Positions 1-8,980 of a DNA stretch of 64,000 bases are shown here, piece by piece; position 1 is the first letter of the stretch, and every line of letters starts with the position of its first letter. The notes beneath the pieces were generated by a model. That model saw only the letters and a list, made by a program, of their open reading frames with translations, did not search any database and was not told where the DNA came from. Position numbers and translations under genes: made by a program. The stretch comes from Paenibacillus glycanilyticus (GTDB taxonomy: Bacteria > Bacillota > Bacilli > Paenibacillales > Paenibacillaceae), in contig NZ_BSSQ01000005.1 of NCBI RefSeq assembly GCF_030161375.1, forward strand, positions 248,001-312,000, in the 5' to 3' direction.

Positions 1-107
1 AAGGGCAGACGGAAGCGGCCATTGAGCGGCTTGGGCTGCCGGAGACCGAATGGTTCCTCACGAATATGGCGCCTAGCCTAGGCATGACGCTTGATGAATT
101 AAGTTAG
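1..107 (+). CDS. C-terminal fragment of an unidentified protein
   Basis: An open frame enters from the left edge (codons in phase from base 3) and stops with TAG at 105-107. Only about 34 residues are visible, ending NMAPSLGMTLDELS. That is too little to name a family. A rho-independent terminator starts at the stop codon, which supports this being the true 3' end of a gene. Confidence 0.55.
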   Translation, partial: GQTEAAIERLGLPETEWFLTNMAPSLGMTLDELS

Positions 108-136
108 CCTTGCGATCCGCAAGGCTATTCTTTTTT
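106..136 (+). terminator. Rho-independent terminator after the left-edge gene
   Basis: Perfect 9-bp stem AGCCTTGCG / CGCAAGGCT (106-114 with 118-126) with a 3-base loop, followed by ATTCTTTTTT. It overlaps the stop codon of the partial gene and separates it from the iron-uptake unit. Confidence 0.85.
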
Positions 137-179
137 GCAAAAATGCGGTGCTGCACGAAAAAAACAGCACAAAACCTGA

Positions 180-208
180 TTCACAAGTCGAGTCGTAGGC
201 ACTATACT
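180..208 (+). promoter_or_regulatory. Sigma-A promoter of the siderophore-binding protein gene
   Basis: TTCACA (180-185) and TATACT (203-208) are 17 bp apart, a near-consensus vegetative promoter. Transcription would start near 215, inside or just before the Fur box, so bound Fur would block initiation. Confidence 0.7.
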
Positions 209-216
209 AGTCTCTA

Positions 217-235
217 GATAATGATAATCAATTTC
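217..235 (+). promoter_or_regulatory. Fur box
   Basis: GATAATGATAATCAATTTC matches 17 of 19 positions of the classical Fur consensus (GATAATGATAATCATTATC). It lies just downstream of the -10 hexamer and about 22 bp before the start codon, as expected for iron repression. Confidence 0.8.
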
Positions 236-256
236 AATTATAGGAGACATTCGAAC

Positions 257-1261
257 ATGAAACGATTTACTCGCTTGGCGCAAAGCGCGCTTATCCTTAT
301 GCTGATTGCCCTTTTGGCCGCTTGCGGCAGCAACAACTCCAGTTCGGTCGGCAACAACGAAGCTGCAGAGTCCACCTCTTCTGCCGAAGCACCTGCCGGA
401 AATGCTGCAAATGCAACGGAACAGCCCGCTAGCACGGATAACGGGGTCCGCGTCTTGAAGGATGCCATGGGGCATGACGTTCAAGTACCTGCTCACCCCA
501 AGCGGATTCTTGCCCCGTTTATGGAAGATCCGCTGACCGCGCTCGGCATGTTGCCTGTCGCGCAATGGGGAGCGGCCGGCGTACCGCAGCAATACCTCCA
601 GGATCAGCTGAAAGACATTCCGGTATTAAACATGGAAGGCGGATTGAAGCCGGAAGAAGCTCTCTCCTACCAGCCTGACCTTATTATTTTCCTTGCGCCG
701 ACCTATCTTGCGGACGGCAGCTACGATCAGTTTGCCAAAATCGCCCCGACCTTCGTATTATCCGACAATGAAGCGGATTGGCGCGGCAATTTGGAGAAGC
801 TTGGCAATCTATTGAATGATGAGGACGCCGTGAAAACCGCGCTTGATTCCTACGACCAGAAAGTGGCGGACGCAAAAAGCCAGCTTGGCAATCTTCCTTC
901 CGAGAAAACGGCCGTGCTGATGCAAATAGACGGGGAAAAAGGATTTAAGCTGTTTGGTCCTAAGTTTTACGGCGGTGAAACGCTCTACCAGACCTTGGGC
1001 TTCCAGCAGCCTGCCGTATTAACAGGCGACTACGATACCTATTCGATCGAAAAACTTGCGGATTTGAATGATGTCGATTATATCTTCGTCATCTCCGGTC
1101 CGGGACGCGGCAAACCTCCGGTAGACAACTCTTTGTGGAAGTCCCTGTCCGCGGTTCAGAACAATCATGTGTTTGATGCGGATTCCGGCCACTGGTTTAA
1201 TGCCAATGCCATCGCCAACGGTCTCATCATCCGGGATGTGTTAACAGATGTTCTCCAATAA
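257..1261 (+). CDS. Iron-siderophore ABC transporter substrate-binding lipoprotein
   Basis: A 334-residue binding protein of the FecB/FhuD type that captures ferric siderophores outside the membrane. The N-terminus is a lipoprotein signal with lipobox LAAC and Cys23, followed by a Ser/Asn/Ala-rich linker to about residue 65. The mature part starts with VRVLKDAMGHDVQVPAHPKR, typical of the family. The start is the ATG at 257, preceded by TAGGAG, not an upstream in-frame codon that lies in the Fur box. It is followed with overlap by a Btr-like regulator. No permease or ATPase gene is adjacent, so the rest of the transporter must be elsewhere. The ligand cannot be told from sequence. Confidence 0.9.
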   Translation: MKRFTRLAQSALILMLIALLAACGSNNSSSVGNNEAAESTSSAEAPAGNAANATEQPASTDNGVRVLKDAMGHDVQVPAHPKRILAPFMEDPLTALGMLPVAQWGAAGVPQQYLQDQLKDIPVLNMEGGLKPEEALSYQPDLIIFLAPTYLADGSYDQFAKIAPTFVLSDNEADWRGNLEKLGNLLNDEDAVKTALDSYDQKVADAKSQLGNLPSEKTAVLMQIDGEKGFKLFGPKFYGGETLYQTLGFQQPAVLTGDYDTYSIEKLADLNDVDYIFVISGPGRGKPPVDNSLWKSLSAVQNNHVFDADSGHWFNANAIANGLIIRDVLTDVLQ

Positions 1262-2879
1262 GCAACCTTCTCCTGGCCTCCAATCAGAGGCCAGGCTTTG
1301 CTATAAGCTGCTGAATGTTGAGCTGCTGTTAGACGATTGTGACACAACCCGGGCAGACCGGCAATTTATTGAGACCAAATCCCATCTGCTCATTCTCTCA
1401 AACGCATCGGGGAGAAGCATCATTATCGATGGAAGACCTTATGTTCTGAAGCCCGGCTGGCTATACGTCTGTTCGCCGCGGCAATTAATGGAATGGACGA
1501 ACCATATAGGCCAGCAGCTTGAACTGCTTCTGCTGCATTTCGACGTATTTGTTCAATCGGACCGGCAGCAGGAATCAGCAGGAACGGGAATTGAACCGTT
1601 GTTCCCGTACATTGGGGAAGCTCCTCTCCAACCTGCCATGGCGTCAGAGGCCAGCCGGCTTTTCGATACGATTAGCAACAACTGGAGGCAAGGCACGTCT
1701 TCGGCACGGCTTCGGTGCGAGGCGGGACTTCTGGAGTTGCTCTGTTTCGCCCTCGCGCACCGGGAACGCCAAGCAGAACTTGCTCTTGATCTTGCCCGTT
1801 TGGAGCTTGAACATCATTATGCAAGCGAGATCGCGATCGAGTCTTTAGCAAGGATTGCCGGGCTTAGCCGCTTTCATTTCATGCGGCTCTTCAAAGAACG
1901 TTTCGGCAAAGGTGTTGCAGAATACCGGACGGAGCTTCGGCTTCGCGAAGCCAAGCGGTTAATGAGCGAGAAGCAGTTGGCACTGGCTGAAATTTCCGAG
2001 AAGGTCGGCTACAAGAACGAAAGTTATTTCAGTACGTTGTTCAAGAAGCAGACCGGGCTTGCCCCCGCCGTCTATCAACGCAATCGGCAACGGAAAATCG
2101 CGGCCTATAGCTGGATTAATCTCGGCCAACTGCTCGCCCTTCAGATGATCCCCGTCGCAGCCCCAATGGATCACTATTGGACAGACCGTTACCGTAACAA
2201 GTACAGCTACGAAGTCACGACGCCTCTCAGCCATCATTACGACTTCAATCTGCAAGCATTGCGGCAGGCTAGACCCGAATACATCGTAGCTATGCATGAA
2301 TTTATTCCCGAGAAAGAGCAGGATAAGCTAAGAGAATTGGCACCTGCCCTATTCTTAAGCTGGGAGGAAGATTGGCGCACCCATCTCTTTCAAATCTCGC
2401 GGTTTCTGGACTGCGAAGAAGAAGCGGAGATATGGCTTAAACGGTATGAGCGGGATGTGCGGAGTGTCAGGGAGCGGATCCTCCCCGTTCTTGGCCAAGA
2501 TCAATTGCTTGTTCTGGCTGTCGGCCAGAATCAATTGTCGGTTTGGGGTCAGAGGGCAGGCACCGTGCTGTACGATGACCTTGGATTGACATTGCCTACC
2601 GCCTTGCGGGAGATTCAAATGATCAAACAAATAGAACATACGGAACTTACGGCGTTGCACGCTGATCGAATCCTTGTCCATGTTGAACAGGGTCCCGCCG
2701 CGGAAGCCAGATGGCAGCAATTGTCCCGATCGGATATATGGAGGAACCTTCCCGCCGTTCAATCCGGCAAAATCCATCTCGCAATCGCATATAGCTGCTT
2801 TGACGCGCCATGGAACGATTATGCGGCCGAGCCGATCGGCCGATTTCTTAACGACGTACCAAGCTTGTTCGGAATATGA
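1248..2879 (+). CDS. AraC-family regulator fused to a siderophore-binding domain (Btr/YbbB-like)
   Basis: A 543-residue cytoplasmic protein. An N-terminal cupin-like AraC region (about 15-170) is followed by two helix-turn-helix motifs (about 185-280; IAIESLARIAGLSRFHFMRL and ALAEISEKVGYKNESYFSTL). Residues about 290-540 form a periplasmic-binding-protein-like domain without an export signal. Bacillus Btr has the same architecture: it senses Fe-bacillibactin and activates its uptake operon. The ATG lies 11 bp before the upstream stop, a 14-bp overlap that suggests coupled translation. A short inverted repeat (CTGGCCTC/GAGGCCAG, about 1273-1294) inside the first codons might tune expression. 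The likely target is the preceding uptake gene. The inducer is unknown. Confidence 0.85.
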   Translation: MFSNKQPSPGLQSEARLCYKLLNVELLLDDCDTTRADRQFIETKSHLLILSNASGRSIIIDGRPYVLKPGWLYVCSPRQLMEWTNHIGQQLELLLLHFDVFVQSDRQQESAGTGIEPLFPYIGEAPLQPAMASEASRLFDTISNNWRQGTSSARLRCEAGLLELLCFALAHRERQAELALDLARLELEHHYASEIAIESLARIAGLSRFHFMRLFKERFGKGVAEYRTELRLREAKRLMSEKQLALAEISEKVGYKNESYFSTLFKKQTGLAPAVYQRNRQRKIAAYSWINLGQLLALQMIPVAAPMDHYWTDRYRNKYSYEVTTPLSHHYDFNLQALRQARPEYIVAMHEFIPEKEQDKLRELAPALFLSWEEDWRTHLFQISRFLDCEEEAEIWLKRYERDVRSVRERILPVLGQDQLLVLAVGQNQLSVWGQRAGTVLYDDLGLTLPTALREIQMIKQIEHTELTALHADRILVHVEQGPAAEARWQQLSRSDIWRNLPAVQSGKIHLAIAYSCFDAPWNDYAAEPIGRFLNDVPSLFGI

Positions 2880-2886
2880 AACATTA

Positions 2887-2916
2887 AAAAGCCGAGTCTG
2901 TGAAGACCCGGCTTTT
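2887..2916. terminator. Bidirectional terminator between convergent genes
   Basis: AAAAGCCGAGTC pairs with GACCCGGCTTTT around a short loop. T-runs result on both strands, serving the AraC regulator on the left and the GH18 gene on the right. Confidence 0.8.
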
Positions 2917-2918
2917 CC

Positions 2919-3968
2919 TTATACCGTCTGATTTGCCGAGAGACTGCCATGCATCGCGTTCAATAGCTGGCGTGTCCGGTCGCAGCCGAACTCCCAGAAC
3001 ATCATGCCGCCTATTCCGGCGGTTTTTATATATTCGCACTTGTGCCGGATCGATTCCTCATCTTCGTAGGAGATAAAGCTAGACCCGTTGAACAGGTATG
3101 GCGCGCACGCCTCCTCATCCCAATAGCGAATATAACCGTTCTTGCCAATGTAATTGGCTGACAAGGCGGTGAAGTCCGGCCCGTACCCTCCGACACTTCC
3201 GGCCATCTGGTGAAGCCCGTTATTCCTGTCAGGCACCTCATTCCACATCCGGGAATAAAACGCTGCGCCAATCACGATCTTCTCTCTCGGTACCCCGGCG
3301 CGAACGAACAGATTGACGGAGGCGTCCGTGCTGATTCTGAACAAATCTCCCGTCGGCGTGTACAGATTGGTATGATGCCCCGTCAATACTTGAAATCCGC
3401 CCCGCATATCGTAGGTCATAAGCTGTACGAAGTCCAAACAGCGGTGGACTTGATCCATCTCGGTGCCGTCAATGTAATATTGATCGGCCCCGGCCGCGAT
3501 CGTTAGCAGATAATGCCGGCCATCCAGCTGCCCTTGCCGGTCCAGCGCTTCCCGGATCGCGGCGAGCAGCAAAGTAAAGTTTGTACGGTCCTCCGGGCTC
3601 GCCGCGATGCCCGCTTCTCCGTAACAGGGATATTCCCAATCCAAATCTACCCCGTCCAGCGGATATTCGGTCACAACGCGAACGGCCGATTCCGCCATTC
3701 GCCTTCTTCCCGCCTCGGTAGACGCCGCTTCGGAGAAGCCACCCGCGCTCCAACCGCCTACGGAGAGCAAAATACGGAGCTGCGGCTGTTCCGATTTGAT
3801 ACGCTCCAACTCGCCTAGATGGCGCATATGATCGGTGGTGATGGCATCGCTTCGAACATGGCCAAACGCGATATTGATATGCGTTAATTGGGCCAAGTCT
3901 TCCCTTGTCAGACCGGGAAGATCTTTATCGCCCACATAACCTGCGATCACATAGTTCTGCTGTTTCAT
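2919..3968 (-). CDS. Glycoside hydrolase family 18 (chitinase-type), cytoplasmic
   Basis: A 349-residue single-domain TIM barrel. SVGGW (69-73) and DGVDLDWEYP (105-114) are the two GH18 signatures. Glu112 would be the general acid, with Asp108 and Asp110 assisting substrate-assisted hydrolysis of beta-1,4-GlcNAc bonds. No signal peptide, LysM or chitin-binding module is present, so it should act on imported oligosaccharides. It is last in a cluster with two fucosidases, a CBM9-like protein and a transglutaminase-fold protein, whose stop codon lies directly before this ATG. A substrate carrying GlcNAc and fucose is a reasonable inference. Chitobiose hydrolysis or an endo-N-acetylglucosaminidase role cannot be separated here. 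Confidence 0.85.
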   Translation of the reverse strand: MKQQNYVIAGYVGDKDLPGLTREDLAQLTHINIAFGHVRSDAITTDHMRHLGELERIKSEQPQLRILLSVGGWSAGGFSEAASTEAGRRRMAESAVRVVTEYPLDGVDLDWEYPCYGEAGIAASPEDRTNFTLLLAAIREALDRQGQLDGRHYLLTIAAGADQYYIDGTEMDQVHRCLDFVQLMTYDMRGGFQVLTGHHTNLYTPTGDLFRISTDASVNLFVRAGVPREKIVIGAAFYSRMWNEVPDRNNGLHQMAGSVGGYGPDFTALSANYIGKNGYIRYWDEEACAPYLFNGSSFISYEDEESIRHKCEYIKTAGIGGMMFWEFGCDRTRQLLNAMHGSLSANQTV

Positions 3969-6611
3969 TTAAGCTTCGCTTCCTTTCTCTTGCGATGATT
4001 CTTCGGAAGTCTGCCTAACGGCAGCCAGCGCTTGCCATGCTTCCTTGCCCATTCCGATCTTATAGCCCGATGCGGCGTAACGGATGCGGTTGTGGTTATC
4101 CAGTACAAACAGATGCGGATAACCGGCCTCGCCAGCAGCAGATTGCGGCAGCAAAAGCTCTGAACGATCCCTCGCGAATAAAACTTCCGACGGCAATTGC
4201 GGGTATTGCGCCGGATCAAACGACGGGGTCCATTCCGCGTCTCCGATCATGAGGAGGATCGGCCCCTGCCGTTCAGCCTTAGTAACCGCTAGCTCCCCTA
4301 GTTCGCGCAACAAATGTTTTGTCGGTTCCCGCTCCGGCTCGATCCAAGCGACGATTGCTCCATCTCCCGCGAGTTGTTCGCTCATTATTAACGCTGAACC
4401 GTCCAACCCTTCGAGCGGTCGCGCAACGTCCATTCCCCCAAGCACAGGAAGCTCCCGAGAAGTTATGCGATATGTAAGCTCAACATCCGTATTCTCGCCT
4501 GCTTGAACGGAAAAGTAAGTTAATCGTGCCAATACCGTGCCATCCGGCAGCCGCACACCGGTCGTAAGCCGGTACGAACCCGGTTCTGCCTCAAGCGGCT
4601 TGTCGTACACATCGCCATATTTAGGCGGATAGATGAGCGTTTTGTAGAAACCGTTCTCCTCCAGCCTGGCCAATGTGAAGTTCTCGGCATACGACGGCTC
4701 CGTCGCTGCCGCCGTAGCTGCGGGATCGCGCAACAGCCGAATGCTGCCCTTGACACCAAGAAGAGGCTGCATCGAATTCGTGCTTAACGCCACGTCCCGC
4801 CATTCGCCTTCCGCCTTGTATTGCGGCTTCAGCTCATTTGGATGCAGCCTTGCCGGGATACCTAGACTTCGGCATACGGCGACGAAAACAATATCGAGCG
4901 AACCTGCGTCCCCCCGCTTCAACTTATACGTGCCTACCGGATTGCCTTTTCCCTTCAGGTTCGGGAGATCTTCCCGCTCGGTATGCCTATCGCTCAGCCA
5001 ACGCGCCAGCACGGACGGATCCGAACGGAAAGTTACCAACTCCTGCTCCGCAAAAGCTCCTTGAAAAATTTGCCGATACGGCACGATCATCTCGTTTAAT
5101 ACACGCGGGCAAAGCACGTACGGCACAAATTCGTCATCCGGCAGATCGCCGCGAACGGCAAGCGAACCTAACAAATGATCGTCCAACGTGTCCTGCCTCA
5201 CATCAATCCAATCTTTCTCGCGGAGGCTCTGCAATAGCCGCAGCGGCCATTCGCCAAATTCGGCCGTTCTCTCGCGCAAGAAGGAAGCAACCTCGCTAAA
5301 GTTCCCGCGCGCCAAACGAAGAATATCTCCCACCTGCGCTGCCGGAAGTCCAAGTGAAGCCGCCAATTCCTCAGCGTCTTGTTGAGTCGCGAACGTGCTC
5401 TCGTAGGCGGCCCGAAGCCGCGCTCCTTCTTCAAGCCGGTGTGCATGGTCCCACTCCTGTTCCATGGACAGAGGTTCCCCGGGTTCGCCAGCGCCTTCCG
5501 GCGGGGGAACCATATCGAGGTCGAACGTCCCTCCCGGTTGCCCCGTCTGATCCAGGACGAGTTCAAGCCGGTTATCCCCATAGGCGGACAACTTAACCTC
5601 TCCCCAAAGGCCGTTCGCAGCCCCCCGGACCAGCAGATCGCCATTGCCGGTCTTGAAGCGGATTTGTCCGAAGACGTCCGCAAGCAGCGTGGCGATGGGA
5701 TAAAATTCGGCCATATTGTACAGCTCGAATCGCACCTCGGCACCAGGTACCGGATTACCGTCTTTGTCCTTCACCGATATCTCAACGGTGCGGGCCGGCG
5801 CATAATTTTCGAGCAGATTAATTTCCGTGAACGATTCGTTTGCTACTATGATGTCTTCCGGTCCCGGATATTCGGCGAAGATGCGCGTATTGAGCAGCAT
5901 CGCCCGGCGAGCCGGCGGGCCAAACCATCCTTGGTCTAACCTCGCTTCCGGCTCGCATGCGCCGAGGAAACGCCACCGTCCGTCTGCCCAAGCCTCAACC
6001 CAAGCATGATTATCGTCGCAATGCGCCCATCGCGGCGTGTATACCTGACGGGCGGGGATGCCGATGCTGCGCAGCGCCGCAACCGCCAGCGTCGACTCTT
6101 CACCGCAACGTCCCCTTGCGCTTCTTATCATCGTAAGCGGCGACATCGTCCTCAGATCGCTGCCGATGTAGGTGGCCTTCTCATAACACCAATAATTCGT
6201 CTCCAGAATAGCCTCTTCCATCGTTAACGACTTTGTCCGCTCCGCCAATTCTTCGTACAAGATACCGCGGTGATCTTCGATGTTTTCCGTATTCACACGG
6301 TATGGGAGAACATAAGGAAGGAACAAGGAATCGGGAACTTGTTCTCCCCAAGGCACAAGCGCCCGAATCGCCAGCGTCTGGCACACGTGCCGCAAGAACA
6401 GTTGGCCATCGTAATCCGCAAGATCGTTCACCGGCATGTAGGCGAACAAATACTTGAGCGCCCATCGCTCTTCCTCCGACAGCTCTTCCCCGATCACTTC
6501 AAACAATTCATGTTCTCTAGCCTGCGCCAACTGGCGTTGGATGCGATATTTGCTCTCAATCCGTTCAAGCTCCGCCGCGCTAAGCGAGAACGGCGTTGTC
6601 CCAGTTGTCAT
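3969..6611 (-). CDS. Transglutaminase-fold protein with extra domains
   Basis: An 880-residue protein without a signal peptide. Residues about 140-235 are a transglutaminase-like core: GRCGEES with Cys169, DNHAWVE with His202, and GACEPE in the place of the third catalytic residue. Residues about 265-365 resemble a carboxypeptidase-regulatory beta-sandwich (GNPVPGAEVRFELY). A second, degenerate core around 610-670 (RSLGIPARLHPNEL) lacks the Cys. The last 120 residues resemble a thioredoxin-fold region. The start is chosen at the ATG overlapping the upstream stop as ATGA, with AAGGAGAG before it. The fold includes proteases, cross-linkers and peptide N-glycanases. With fucosidases and GH18 nearby, a deglycosylating or glycopeptide-cleaving role is possible but is inference. 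Confidence 0.75.
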   Translation of the reverse strand: MTTGTTPFSLSAAELERIESKYRIQRQLAQAREHELFEVIGEELSEEERWALKYLFAYMPVNDLADYDGQLFLRHVCQTLAIRALVPWGEQVPDSLFLPYVLPYRVNTENIEDHRGILYEELAERTKSLTMEEAILETNYWCYEKATYIGSDLRTMSPLTMIRSARGRCGEESTLAVAALRSIGIPARQVYTPRWAHCDDNHAWVEAWADGRWRFLGACEPEARLDQGWFGPPARRAMLLNTRIFAEYPGPEDIIVANESFTEINLLENYAPARTVEISVKDKDGNPVPGAEVRFELYNMAEFYPIATLLADVFGQIRFKTGNGDLLVRGAANGLWGEVKLSAYGDNRLELVLDQTGQPGGTFDLDMVPPPEGAGEPGEPLSMEQEWDHAHRLEEGARLRAAYESTFATQQDAEELAASLGLPAAQVGDILRLARGNFSEVASFLRERTAEFGEWPLRLLQSLREKDWIDVRQDTLDDHLLGSLAVRGDLPDDEFVPYVLCPRVLNEMIVPYRQIFQGAFAEQELVTFRSDPSVLARWLSDRHTEREDLPNLKGKGNPVGTYKLKRGDAGSLDIVFVAVCRSLGIPARLHPNELKPQYKAEGEWRDVALSTNSMQPLLGVKGSIRLLRDPAATAAATEPSYAENFTLARLEENGFYKTLIYPPKYGDVYDKPLEAEPGSYRLTTGVRLPDGTVLARLTYFSVQAGENTDVELTYRITSRELPVLGGMDVARPLEGLDGSALIMSEQLAGDGAIVAWIEPEREPTKHLLRELGELAVTKAERQGPILLMIGDAEWTPSFDPAQYPQLPSEVLFARDRSELLLPQSAAGEAGYPHLFVLDNHNRIRYAASGYKIGMGKEAWQALAAVRQTSEESSQEKGSEA

Positions 6612-7642
6612 GTCTCCATACTCTCCTTCCACAGCTTCCCGTCTTCGCGAATGCACCACAGCGACGTTCCGTCCGCTGACAACGCCGAGATCTGAAATAG
6701 GCTTCGCGTCGTCTCGACGGTTGCTTCGATGCTCAGCTTATCACCTTCCATCAATCGTCTCGCGTCCGTTTCAAACCTGCCTTCAGCCGCATAATGGTTG
6801 CGCTGGCGGTAATACAGCTTCCTCAGCTCCCACTTGATGCGCTCATCCTCCGGCATTGCAAAGGAATCCGGGCCCTCATCGCCGGCAAACAACACATAAC
6901 CCCACAATTCCGGATAATGCATATTCACGATGCCCATCGGCGACCACACCCAATTATTCTCCGGATATGGCTTGCCGGTCTGCGGATCGATGACCTTGCG
7001 ATAGCCGCCTTCCGCCTGCTCCGCTTGCCACTCCACTCTAGAGAAGTTGATGCGCCAGAATTCTCCCGCCATCGGCGGCCTGCTCTCCGTCGCGCACTCG
7101 CGCAAGCTCGCCCAAGGAATGGCGATTTCAAGACTCCACATCCGGTTGTCCGCCGCTGGATTATTCAATTCGCCTTCTATATAAACGGCGGTCTCAAGAC
7201 CCGTGATGTCCCAGCCGTTCACCGGCGGCCCGCCGTCGCGATACGGCTTGACCAGCAACAGATCCCATACCGTATTCAGCGCATTAACCTCTATCTCGTA
7301 ATAGCCGTGCGTATCTCCGTCCGGATCAATAAAGATTTCGAAATCGTTATCGTAAAAAATAACCGAATCCCGCTTCGTGAGCGTTGCCCAAATCTGATCC
7401 TCGATGAGCTCCGCGCCAACATAGAGATAAGCGTCATCCCACAGCATCTTGACCCGTGTCCGCTTCGCAGGTTTGGGACGCAAGTCTCCTTCGATATCCA
7501 CGAAGTCTTCCGTCCATTCCGCCGCTTCCCAGAACGTTTTGTCCAAACGTCCGTCGAGCACAAGCGGACCTTGTGCCCGACGGCATATATAATGCTGTGG
7601 TCCATATTCGATAGCCGGTTCCGGCACTCCGCTAAGCATCAT
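6608..7642 (-). CDS. CBM9-like carbohydrate-binding domain protein
   Basis: A 344-residue protein. Residues about 12-230 match the family 9-like beta-sandwich found in sugar-related proteins: LDGRLDKTFWEAAEWTEDF, VKMLWDDAYLYVGAEL, DNDFEIFIDPDGDTHGYYE and the WSLEIAIPW strand. The remaining 110 residues carry no motif I recognise. No export signal is seen, which is unusual for a binding module and matches its neighbours. GGAGG lies 6 bases before the ATG. The stop overlaps the start of the transglutaminase-fold gene by 4 bp, so the two are probably translated together and may interact. Function beyond glycan binding is unknown. Confidence 0.75.
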   Translation of the reverse strand: MMLSGVPEPAIEYGPQHYICRRAQGPLVLDGRLDKTFWEAAEWTEDFVDIEGDLRPKPAKRTRVKMLWDDAYLYVGAELIEDQIWATLTKRDSVIFYDNDFEIFIDPDGDTHGYYEIEVNALNTVWDLLLVKPYRDGGPPVNGWDITGLETAVYIEGELNNPAADNRMWSLEIAIPWASLRECATESRPPMAGEFWRINFSRVEWQAEQAEGGYRKVIDPQTGKPYPENNWVWSPMGIVNMHYPELWGYVLFAGDEGPDSFAMPEDERIKWELRKLYYRQRNHYAAEGRFETDARRLMEGDKLSIEATVETTRSLFQISALSADGTSLWCIREDGKLWKESMET

Positions 7643-7668
7643 GTCCTTCCTCCCATCGTTTAAGTCCG

Positions 7669-8955
7669 CTAGTTATGGGTCACCACGGTTCCCGTACCTC
7701 CGTAAAACTTCACTTCCTCATCAAATTCCAGCTTTAACACCGTTACCTGCTCATGCGTATCTTCCGAAGTTAGCCCGATCCAAGTCGTGCCGGGAATGTC
7801 AAACCAAGGAACGCCGCCGTGAATGTCATGCGTCAGGTCTTTGCCGGAGTGCAGCACGGTAATCCGCTTAATCGGATTGCACAACCCTTTCAGGCATATA
7901 TGCTCCTTCGGATCGTCATAGACAAACAGGTAGAGAGTTTTCTTGTCCGCAGACATCGTGCTCCCTCCCAAATAATAGCGCGCCATGATCCCTTCCCGCG
8001 TTCCGTATACAGCCTCCGCGTGCTGCCGGATCCAATCGCCTAGGCCAAGCAAAATATCTTCCTGCCGCTTATCAATCGTCCCGTCTTCCCGCGGCCCGAT
8101 GTCGAGCAGCATATTTCCGCCCATCGATATGCAGTCGCAGAACATACGGATGATCATGCCTAGCGATTTATAGTGGTTATCCGTCGGCACATATCCCCAG
8201 GAACCGTTAATCGTCGTGCAAAATTCCCACGGCCCTTCCGGTCTCGTGATCGGAAGTCCTTGCTCGGGCGTCTTGTAATCGCCATGTCCTCGCAGCCTCG
8301 AGTTAATGATTAAATCGGGATTAAACGATTTCAAGTATTGCTTGAATGCCGGCAAATTCCATTGCTTGGCGCTCCGCTCCCAATCTCCGTCGAACCATAG
8401 CAGATCCACCTTGCCGTAATTCGTGAGCAGCTCCCGAAGCTGGCCATCGTTAAACTGCAAGAACTTCTGCCACTTCTCCTCGTCTTGAAGACCGTCCGCG
8501 GGACTTGAATACCGGTTCACTTGGCTCAAATCCTCCGGAATAATGCCGTCTTGATAGACGCTTGGATAATCCGGATGCGACCAGTCAATCAGCGAGTAGT
8601 ACAGTCCAAGCCGCATATCCCGCTTCAGAATCGCGTCCGCGAATTCCCGAATCAAATCCTTTCCCGCCGGCGTCTTCTTCACGACATTCAAATCATTAAG
8701 CTGCGTATCCCATAGCGCCACGCCGTCATGATGTTTCGTTGTCAGCACGGCGTACTTGGCACCCGACTTCTCGATCAGATCAGCCCACCGGTCCGCATCG
8801 AAGCTTGAAGCCGTAAACCCGTCTAGCTGTTTCATATATTGTTCATAAGACATCTTCCCATTGTAGAAAGACCATGATTCCGCTACGCCATCCACCGCAT
8901 AAATGCCGTAATGAATGAATATGCCCAGCTTTGCGTCTTCGAACCAACTCAACAT
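7669..8955 (-). CDS. Alpha-L-fucosidase (GH29)
   Basis: A 428-residue enzyme that removes terminal L-fucose. The N-terminus WFEDAKLGIFIHYGIYAVDG, TTKHHDGVALWD (72-83) and LLWFDGDW (185-192) are GH29 hallmarks; Asp189 is the likely nucleophile. There is no signal peptide. The start is placed at the ATG preceded by GAGAGGG at 9 bases, rather than the in-frame TTG 18 bases upstream. It is the second of two non-identical fucosidases in tandem (25-bp gap), which suggests different linkages, for example alpha-1,2/1,3 versus alpha-1,6. Linkage cannot be read from the sequence. Confidence 0.88.
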   Translation of the reverse strand: MLSWFEDAKLGIFIHYGIYAVDGVAESWSFYNGKMSYEQYMKQLDGFTASSFDADRWADLIEKSGAKYAVLTTKHHDGVALWDTQLNDLNVVKKTPAGKDLIREFADAILKRDMRLGLYYSLIDWSHPDYPSVYQDGIIPEDLSQVNRYSSPADGLQDEEKWQKFLQFNDGQLRELLTNYGKVDLLWFDGDWERSAKQWNLPAFKQYLKSFNPDLIINSRLRGHGDYKTPEQGLPITRPEGPWEFCTTINGSWGYVPTDNHYKSLGMIIRMFCDCISMGGNMLLDIGPREDGTIDKRQEDILLGLGDWIRQHAEAVYGTREGIMARYYLGGSTMSADKKTLYLFVYDDPKEHICLKGLCNPIKRITVLHSGKDLTHDIHGGVPWFDIPGTTWIGLTSEDTHEQVTVLKLEFDEEVKFYGGTGTVVTHN

Positions 8956-8980
8956 CCGGCTCATCCCTCTCAAAAGTTAT

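Noticed and set aside
6794..7663. 289-residue plus-strand open frame
   Set aside because: Antisense shadow of the CBM9-like gene; Arg/Ile/His-rich composition and no ribosome site.
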